This document shows positions 59,443 through 64,000 of a stretch of DNA of 64,000 nucleotides, piece after piece (the stretch's first letter is position 1; the number at the start of each line of letters is the position of its first letter). Under the pieces are notes generated by a model, which was given only the letters and a program-made list of their open reading frames with translations, had not been told where the DNA came from and searched no databases. The stretch is from Candidatus Neomicrothrix sp. UBA2517 (GTDB taxonomy: Bacteria > Actinomycetota > Acidimicrobiia > Acidimicrobiales > UBA8592). Both the position numbers and the translations under genes were made by a program. The DNA is taken from the NCBI GenBank assembly GCA_002341185.1, contig DDNP01000029.1, positions 15,669 through 79,668 of the forward strand, in the 5' to 3' direction.

Positions 59443-60474
59443 GTGGCAAATATATATTATGAAGCAGATGCAGACAGAGCGCAGATTGAAAATAAGCGAG
59501 TAGCTGTGCTTGGTTATGGCTCACAAGGTCATGCACATGCACTTAATCTTAAGGAATCTGGTATTGAAGTTGTCGTCGGATTAAGAGCAGAATCAGGATC
59601 TGTCAGCAAGGCTCAAGAAGCTGGACTTACCGTTATGGATATCAACGAAGCTTCAAAATGGGCGAATGTAATAATGATTCTTCTGCCTGATACAGAACAA
59701 GCAGAAACTTATGACAGCCAAATTGGTCCAAACATGGAGTCCGGAGATACTCTGATGTTTTCACACGGATTCAATATACGGTTCGACCTTATCACGCCTC
59801 CATCAGACGTAGATGTGGTTATGGTAGCTCCCAAAGGACCAGGCCATCTCGTCAGGAGAACGTATCAGGAAGGAGGAGGGGTCCCTTGTCTGATAGCCGT
59901 CGAAAACGATTCATCAGGAAACGCAAAAGAATTCGCCTTGGCATACGCAGATGCAATTGGTGGAGCTAGAGCAGGAGTCATTGAAACTACATTCACTGAA
60001 GAATGCGAGACTGATCTTTTCGGTGAGCAAGTAGTCCTTTGTGGTGGCCTTACCGAATTGGTCCGTAGCGGCTTCGATACTCTCGTATCAGCAGGCTACC
60101 AGCCAGAAATAGCATATTTTGAATGTCTTCACGAGCTAAAACTTATTGTTGACCTGATGTACGAAGAAGGAATAGCAGGAATGCGATACAGTATTTCAGA
60201 CACAGCTGAATACGGTGACCTGACTCGTGGCCCACGCGTTGTTGACGATCATGTTCGCGAAACGATGCAGACAATTCTCAATGAAATCCAGTCCGGGAAG
60301 TTTGCTGAAGAATGGGTAGCAGAGGCAAAAAGTGGGCGAAAGAATTTCCTAGATCTCGAAGCTGCTGGACAGAATTTAGCAATCGAAAAAATAGGGAAAG
60401 AGCTCCGTGGAATGATGCCTTGGATATCGTCAGGCAAGCAAAGTGTTAAAGACACAAGTGGTGGCCAAGGATAA
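59443..60474 (+). CDS. ilvC: Ketol-acid reductoisomerase (class I)
   Basis: IlvC isomerises and reduces acetolactate with NADPH. The 343 residues show the Rossmann motif [19 protein letters not shown], the acid cluster of the reductoisomerase domain ([23 protein letters not shown]) and [14 protein letters not shown]. The short specificity loop (GLRAESGS) fits class I enzymes. The GTG start at 59443 follows AAAGGAGAAC. Confidence 0.97.
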   Translation: MANIYYEADADRAQIENKRVAVLGYGSQGHAHALNLKESGIEVVVGLRAESGSVSKAQEAGLTVMDINEASKWANVIMILLPDTEQAETYDSQIGPNMESGDTLMFSHGFNIRFDLITPPSDVDVVMVAPKGPGHLVRRTYQEGGGVPCLIAVENDSSGNAKEFALAYADAIGGARAGVIETTFTEECETDLFGEQVVLCGGLTELVRSGFDTLVSAGYQPEIAYFECLHELKLIVDLMYEEGIAGMRYSISDTAEYGDLTRGPRVVDDHVRETMQTILNEIQSGKFAEEWVAEAKSGRKNFLDLEAAGQNLAIEKIGKELRGMMPWISSGKQSVKDTSGGQG

Positions 60475-60539
60475 AGTTTTTCAAAAAATCCCTACAAAGG
60501 TTGCAGAATAGCTGAAATTCTGATTCAATCAAAAGAACA

Positions 60540-60635
60540 TTAAGAGAGGTCCTTAAACGGGCCCGGCAACCTAGGATGGACACCCAAGGTGCTTCCCAGA
60601 AATGGGGATGTGGTACGAAAGTACAAGTAATTGTC
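60540..60635 (+). ncRNA. SAM riboswitch (SAM-I/SAM-IV clan) upstream of metY
   Basis: The core motifs of the SAM-I/IV family are visible: a P2 hairpin GGTCC-TTAAAC-GGGCC (60548-60563, one G-U pair), the CGGCAACC internal loop (60564-60571), a P3 arm ending in AAGGTGCT (60586-60593), P4 with a GAAA tetraloop (CCCA/TGGG, 60595-60606) and a further GTAC-GAAA-GTAC hairpin (60613-60624). It stands 71-166 bases before the metY start. The gene it precedes makes homocysteine, a SAM precursor, so feedback by SAM is expected. P1 pairing is not clear by eye. The exact subclass is uncertain. Confidence 0.75.
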
Positions 60636-60705
60636 CCAACGGATAAACACACATCGAAACATCAAGCAAATAGGGATCCTTTCAGAAAACCTTAGAAAGG
60701 CAAAT

Positions 60706-62013
60706 ATGAGCAATTGGCAATTCGAAACTCAGCAAATACATGCTGGACAAGAACCGGATGCGGCGACGAATTCAAGAGCTGTACCAATATATCAAACAAC
60801 ATCATTCACGTTTAATAGCACCGAGCATGCTTCAAACCTATTCGCTTTAGCGGAGATGGGAAATATTTACACACGTATTATGAACCCAACGCAAGGAGTC
60901 TTTGAAGCAAGAGTGTCTGCTTTAGAAGGTGGAACAGAAACTGCTGTAGGTATTCCTGGGGCCTTGGCAACATCATCTGGGCAAGCCGCAGAGGTTCTCG
61001 GTATTCTAACAATCCTTGAATCTGGGGATCATCTAGTGTCAGGGGCATCACTGTACGGAGGTACATACAATTTATTCCACTACACCCTTCCTAAATTAGG
61101 TATAGAAGTGACATTTGTTGAAGATCCTGATGATCTTGAAGAATGGCAGTCTGCTGTTCGGGATAATACAAAACTTTTCTATGGTGAGATGAACCCGAAC
61201 CCGAAGAACAATTGGCTTGATGTTCCAGGAATTAGTGAGGTAGCTCATGCTAACGGTGTCCCTCTTATGGTTGACAATACCGCAGCAACGCCATATCTAG
61301 TAAGGCCACTAGAACACGGAGCTGATATCGTTATTCATTCTGCAACGAAGTACATAGGCGGGCATGGAACCTCAATAGGCGGCATTATTGTAGACGGTGG
61401 CAGTTTTGACTGGGGAGCTAGCGGAAAATTTCCTAATATGACCGAGCCAGACCCAAGCTATGGTGGTCTTGCATACTGGCCTGCATTAGGACATGGATCC
61501 TACATAATTAAAGCCCGAGTTCAAATGCTTCGTGATCTAGGGGCATCAACAACCCCGTTCAATTCATTCATGTTTCTCCAAGGTTTAGAGACTTTAAGCT
61601 TACGTATGGAAAGGCATTGCAGTAACGCACTTGCAGTCGCTCAGTACCTAGATGCGCATGACCAGGTTGAGTCAGTGGCTTATGCTGGTTTGGAAAGCAG
61701 TGTTTGGCATCAGCGCGCTACTGAACTTACTGGGGGCAAAGGATATGGAGCAATTCCAGCATTCAATATTAAAGGCGGTCTTGAAGCAGGGCAAAAGTTT
61801 GTAGAAGGCCTTGAGTTACATAGCCACGTTGCAAACATTGGTGACGTACGAAGTCTCGTCATCCACCCTGCTTCAACCACCCATAGTCAGTTAACTGAGG
61901 AAGAGCAGGCAGATACCGGAGTTTATCCTGGTTTAGTCCGACTTTCAGTTGGAATAGAGCATATTGATGACATCATTGCTGATTTAGATAAGGGATTTGC
62001 TGCAGTAAAATAA
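60706..62013 (+). CDS. metY: O-acetylhomoserine sulfhydrylase (aminocarboxypropyltransferase)
   Basis: The PLP enzyme makes homocysteine from O-acetylhomoserine and sulfide. The 435 residues begin MSNWQFETQQIHAGQEPDA, the usual start of the MetY/Met17 type, and show YTRIMNPT, the PLP lysine in IHSATKYIGGHGTSIGG and RLSVGIEHIDDII. Its length and extra insert fit MetY rather than MetB. ATG 60706 follows AGAAAGG; the longer frame from 60631 would run through the riboswitch end and is rejected. The SAM riboswitch lies upstream. Confidence 0.95.
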   Translation: MSNWQFETQQIHAGQEPDAATNSRAVPIYQTTSFTFNSTEHASNLFALAEMGNIYTRIMNPTQGVFEARVSALEGGTETAVGIPGALATSSGQAAEVLGILTILESGDHLVSGASLYGGTYNLFHYTLPKLGIEVTFVEDPDDLEEWQSAVRDNTKLFYGEMNPNPKNNWLDVPGISEVAHANGVPLMVDNTAATPYLVRPLEHGADIVIHSATKYIGGHGTSIGGIIVDGGSFDWGASGKFPNMTEPDPSYGGLAYWPALGHGSYIIKARVQMLRDLGASTTPFNSFMFLQGLETLSLRMERHCSNALAVAQYLDAHDQVESVAYAGLESSVWHQRATELTGGKGYGAIPAFNIKGGLEAGQKFVEGLELHSHVANIGDVRSLVIHPASTTHSQLTEEEQADTGVYPGLVRLSVGIEHIDDIIADLDKGFAAVK

Positions 62014-62025
62014 ATATAAAAACCG

Positions 62026-62050
62026 GTTGGTGAATATAACGTTCACCAAC
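62026..62050 (+). other. Hairpin after metY
   Basis: GTTGGTGAA (62026-62034) and TTCACCAAC (62042-62050) form a perfect 9-bp stem with a 7-base loop, 13 bases after the metY stop. It is followed by A, not T, on the plus strand; a T tract follows only on the minus strand. It may protect the metY mRNA 3' end or end stray antisense transcription. Confidence 0.45.
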
Positions 62051-62100
62051 AAAAATCGTGATTTGCCTGCTTGCCGCGATTCAAAATAAAGCGCTAAAAA

Positions 62101-62154
62101 GGGAGAAATCTCCTAGGGTGTGAAGCTATTAAAAAATGAACTAGGAGGTTCACC
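62101..62154 (+). promoter_or_regulatory. Possible Shine-Dalgarno-masking RNA switch before alkB
   Basis: CTCCTAG (62110-62116) is the exact complement of CTAGGAG (62141-62147), which contains the alkB Shine-Dalgarno. The same CTCC bases can alternatively pair with upstream GGAG (62102-62105) around a short loop. The two stems are mutually exclusive, so translation of the alkane monooxygenase could be switched by temperature, a ligand or a factor. Seen in sequence only. Confidence 0.35.
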
Positions 62155-63276
62155 ATGAGGACATTCGCTGTGAATGCCCGTTATCTTATTGTCCCAATTA
62201 TGTCGTTACTGACTATCGGGGGAATCCTACTGGGGGGAAGTTACACCTGGCTAGGGGTTGCTCTCTTTGGAGTCTGCACTGTTATTGACATAGGGACAAG
62301 AAATATTCATCGACGAGCAGATTTTGCTTCCGATGGAACATCGTATGGAGTTAAGAGATTCCAATATGGAGTTATGTACATGATGCTTCCTGTTTTCATA
62401 GCGTTACAACTAGCTTTAGCTTGGCAGATACGGAAGTATTCAGTTTCCGCTTCTGAAGCAGTTGCGCTCTCAAACTTGTTCGGAGCAATATTATCAGCTG
62501 CACTTTGGGCGGGGCTAGGGATAATCTATGGTCACGAGTTATCTCATAACAGAAGAGAAGGCTTCTTTGTGTCCCGGCTTATTATGGCGTTAAGTGGCGC
62601 ATCTCATTTTACGTATGCGCACGTTTATAATCACCACCTTGATCTTGGGCATGAAAATGATCCAGCAACAGCCCCACGTGGCCGAAATGTTTATGCGCAT
62701 GCATGGCACTCGCATATGGGGCAATCTCACTATTCTTTCGATATGGAATCTGGAAAAGCTAAAAGACGACAGAAATCATTCATGAACTTCGACAATCGTT
62801 GGATTATTGGGTATCTCTTCAGTTTGCCAACTCTGGTTTTGTTCATTTGGGCTGGCGGGCTATGGGGAGTAGCTGCAATATTAATAATTTGGGGAATATC
62901 AAATTTTTTACTAGAAGCTCTTAACTTCATGGGTCATTATGGATTGATACGAGAAGAAGGAAAACCTGTAGAACACCGGCATTCATGGGATAACGACAAT
63001 ATTTTTACGAGTTGGTTTTTCATAGAGATAGGACGTCAGTGTGACCATCATGTCCGGGGAGAGACGTATTTCTGGGAGTTGGATGATGTCAAAGGACCAA
63101 ATTATGGAGTAGGTTACTTTGAGCTTTTCCTATACACGTTAATTCCACCTCTTTTCAGGAAATTCGTTCAAGTGCATTTAGATCATTGGGACCAGAATTA
63201 TGCAACAGAAGCTGAGAAGAAGATAGCTAAAGAAATCTATTTAAATGCTAATCCAAAAATTCAATCAGCACTTTAG
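62155..63276 (+). CDS. alkB: Alkane 1-monooxygenase (AlkB family)
   Basis: This is an integral membrane di-iron hydroxylase that should oxidise terminal methyl groups of alkanes or related chains. The 373 residues have about six membrane helices in the first ~260 residues and the histidine boxes HELSHNRR (about 125-132), AHVYNHHLDLGHE, FMGHYGL and EHRHSWDND plus CDHHVRG, matching the AlkB/XylM layout although the first box reads HELSHN where AlkB has HELGHK. ATG 62155 follows CTAGGAGG. A 2Fe-2S ferredoxin gene comes next and probably feeds it electrons, where many AlkB systems use rubredoxin. The substrate range cannot be read. Confidence 0.85.
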   Translation: MRTFAVNARYLIVPIMSLLTIGGILLGGSYTWLGVALFGVCTVIDIGTRNIHRRADFASDGTSYGVKRFQYGVMYMMLPVFIALQLALAWQIRKYSVSASEAVALSNLFGAILSAALWAGLGIIYGHELSHNRREGFFVSRLIMALSGASHFTYAHVYNHHLDLGHENDPATAPRGRNVYAHAWHSHMGQSHYSFDMESGKAKRRQKSFMNFDNRWIIGYLFSLPTLVLFIWAGGLWGVAAILIIWGISNFLLEALNFMGHYGLIREEGKPVEHRHSWDNDNIFTSWFFIEIGRQCDHHVRGETYFWELDDVKGPNYGVGYFELFLYTLIPPLFRKFVQVHLDHWDQNYATEAEKKIAKEIYLNANPKIQSAL

Positions 63277-63292
63277 GGAAGAGCGATTTCAC

Positions 63293-63610
63293 ATGTTAAA
63301 CGTATTTAAGAAAGTTGTTCCAACACAAATTGCAAAGTTGGAACCATTCGGAGTTGAGATAGCGATTGAAAAAGGTGAGCGACTGCTCTCCGCTGCATTG
63401 CGACAAGGTTTGGATTGGCCTCATCGATGTAAAGTGGGAAGTTGCGGTACCTGTAAAGCTGTTCTTATATCTGGAGAAATTAAATCACAGCTCGACTTCG
63501 CGTATGTATTAACGGACAAGGAAATTGATGAAGGGTACATACTTGCTTGTCAATCGATGCTTAAATCCGACATAAGCGTTCGAGTTGTCCAACGAAAGGA
63601 AATGAAATGA
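63293..63610 (+). CDS. Plant-type 2Fe-2S ferredoxin
   Basis: The 105-residue protein shows the adrenodoxin/plant-type cluster motif CKVGSCGTCKAV and a fourth Cys in LACQS, the normal Cys-x5-Cys-x2-Cys...Cys spacing. It is a soluble one-electron carrier. Its place 16 bases after alkB suggests it delivers electrons to the monooxygenase. Using the in-frame ATG at 63293 (MLNVFKKVVP) gives the usual start; the longer frame begins inside alkB. The next gene overlaps by 4 bases. Confidence 0.9.
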   Translation: MLNVFKKVVPTQIAKLEPFGVEIAIEKGERLLSAALRQGLDWPHRCKVGSCGTCKAVLISGEIKSQLDFAYVLTDKEIDEGYILACQSMLKSDISVRVVQRKEMK

Positions 63611-63810
63611 AGACTTTAAAAGGGATTGCAGCAATGGGAGCTTGGACGTCAGTAGTTATTTTGGTGCTTTATTTGTTTAATGCACATAATCACTATCATC
63701 ACTTTGGTTGGGCTGTTCTTATCGGATTTATTCTGTTAGTCACCCATGTTATTAATATGGTTCTTTATTTTAATATCGTCGGGAAAACACCGTATAGGTG
63801 GTTTAAATAA
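63607..63810 (+). CDS. Small two-helix membrane protein
   Basis: The 67-residue protein has two hydrophobic helices (about 9-25 and 34-56) with a His-rich turn (NAHNHYHHFG) between them. The turn holds five histidines, which could bind metal or haem. It overlaps the ferredoxin stop (ATGA), so it belongs to the alkB unit. It is not recognised; membrane docking of the ferredoxin or an electron path is speculative. Confidence 0.65.
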   Translation: MKTLKGIAAMGAWTSVVILVLYLFNAHNHYHHFGWAVLIGFILLVTHVINMVLYFNIVGKTPYRWFK

Positions 63811-63905
63811 CAGCAAGAATTTATGTTTAAGAATGTGTGGATTTAAAGATATCGCGAGCAACGACCCAAGAGATATAACAAAGACAAATCGAAGATGTAA
63901 GGCCG

Positions 63906-64000
63906 ATGGTATCTGCAGAACCGAAACCTAAGCCCTTAGATCTAGCAGTGAGTCCCATAATCATGTTCCGACAGGAACAAGACCGGCCCATGCGATATTG
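63906..64000 (+). CDS. N-terminal fragment of an unidentified gene (cut by window end)
   Basis: From ATG 63906 a frame stays open to the window edge (31 codons: MVSAEPKPKPLDLAVSPIIM then FRQEQDRPMRY). It has a TAAGG just upstream as a weak Shine-Dalgarno. It lies 95 bases after the small membrane protein gene. No family is identifiable from this short stretch. Confidence 0.4.
   Translation, partial: MVSAEPKPKPLDLAVSPIIMFRQEQDRPMRY

Noticed and set aside
60631..60705. Longer metY start at 60631
   Set aside because: The extra 25 codons run through the end of the riboswitch, are not MetY-like, and ATG 60706 has a proper Shine-Dalgarno.
62026..62050. Canonical rho-independent terminator of metY
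   Set aside because: The stem is good, but A residues rather than T follow on the plus strand, so it is listed only as a hairpin.

Overview
The window looks like a chromosomal segment of a low-GC, tightly packed actinobacterium, most likely a marine member of the class Acidimicrobiia (inference). The lineage evidence is a trio of actinobacterial families (SCO1664-like, DUF3090 and MSMEG_4193-like phosphatase), a coenzyme F420 hydrogenase/dehydrogenase beta-subunit protein, a class II GlpX fructose bisphosphatase, an Asp-type MurA, a PASTA-domain kinase-like protein and an ATP synthase b subunit with a secreted N-terminal extension. By eye the G+C content is in the low-to-mid 40s percent, unlike textbook high-GC Actinobacteria. 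No phage, insertion sequence, CRISPR array or integrase is visible. No stretch over 300 bases lacks a gene.

Layout. 1-1231: end of etfB, etfA and a 47-residue membrane protein. 1426-6193: the SCO1664/DUF3090/phosphatase operon (minus), a family 5-like uracil-DNA glycosylase, two tandem paralogous lipoproteins and an F420-type iron-sulfur protein (minus). 6271-7583: tRNA-Arg(CCG) and dusB (minus). 7722-19517: argS, lysA, hom, thrC, a degenerate rho, rpmE, an unknown gene, prfA, prmC, tsaC and rpiB. 19631-21094: glyA (minus). 21294-28812: complete ATP synthase operon. 28820-30678: an SDR gene and glpX (minus). 30817-35573: a J-domain protein, an alpha/beta hydrolase, an MFS protein with an extra N-terminal domain, murA, a 39-residue membrane protein and a START-like protein. 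35671-46946: cysteine desulfurase, mnmA, a membrane protein, ligA, a HAD hydrolase, a membrane protein, a PASTA pseudokinase and gatCAB. 47001-48649: phosphopantetheinyl transferase and a glycosyltransferase. 48760-53403: a TetR gene, sulfatase, metallo-beta-lactamase-fold hydrolase and two-domain barrel protein. 53491-57033: ilvD, a nucleotidyltransferase and an MFS transporter (minus). 57181-60474: ilvB-ilvN-ilvC. 60540-62013: a SAM riboswitch and metY. 62155-63810: alkane monooxygenase-like gene, 2Fe-2S ferredoxin and a small membrane protein. A truncated reading frame closes the window.

Most of the content is core metabolism: aspartate-family, branched-chain and sulfur amino acid synthesis, translation termination, tRNA modification, Glu/Asp-tRNA amidation and energy conservation. 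The accessory parts are the sulfatase cluster and the alkane hydroxylase-like cluster.

The most unusual observation is that the Rho protein at the conserved rho-rpmE-prfA-prmC locus has lost the key ATPase residues (Walker A Lys and Thr, catalytic Glu, arginine finger) while keeping the full-length fold. A second cross-window signal is a TANNNT box placed 6 or 7 bases before the start codon of at least eleven first genes, which implies that leaderless mRNAs are common and fixes several start codons. Other leads are a PASTA kinase with Cys in place of the catalytic Asp, a perfect operator-like palindrome over the -10 box of tetR, and a possible Shine-Dalgarno-masking switch before the alkane monooxygenase gene.
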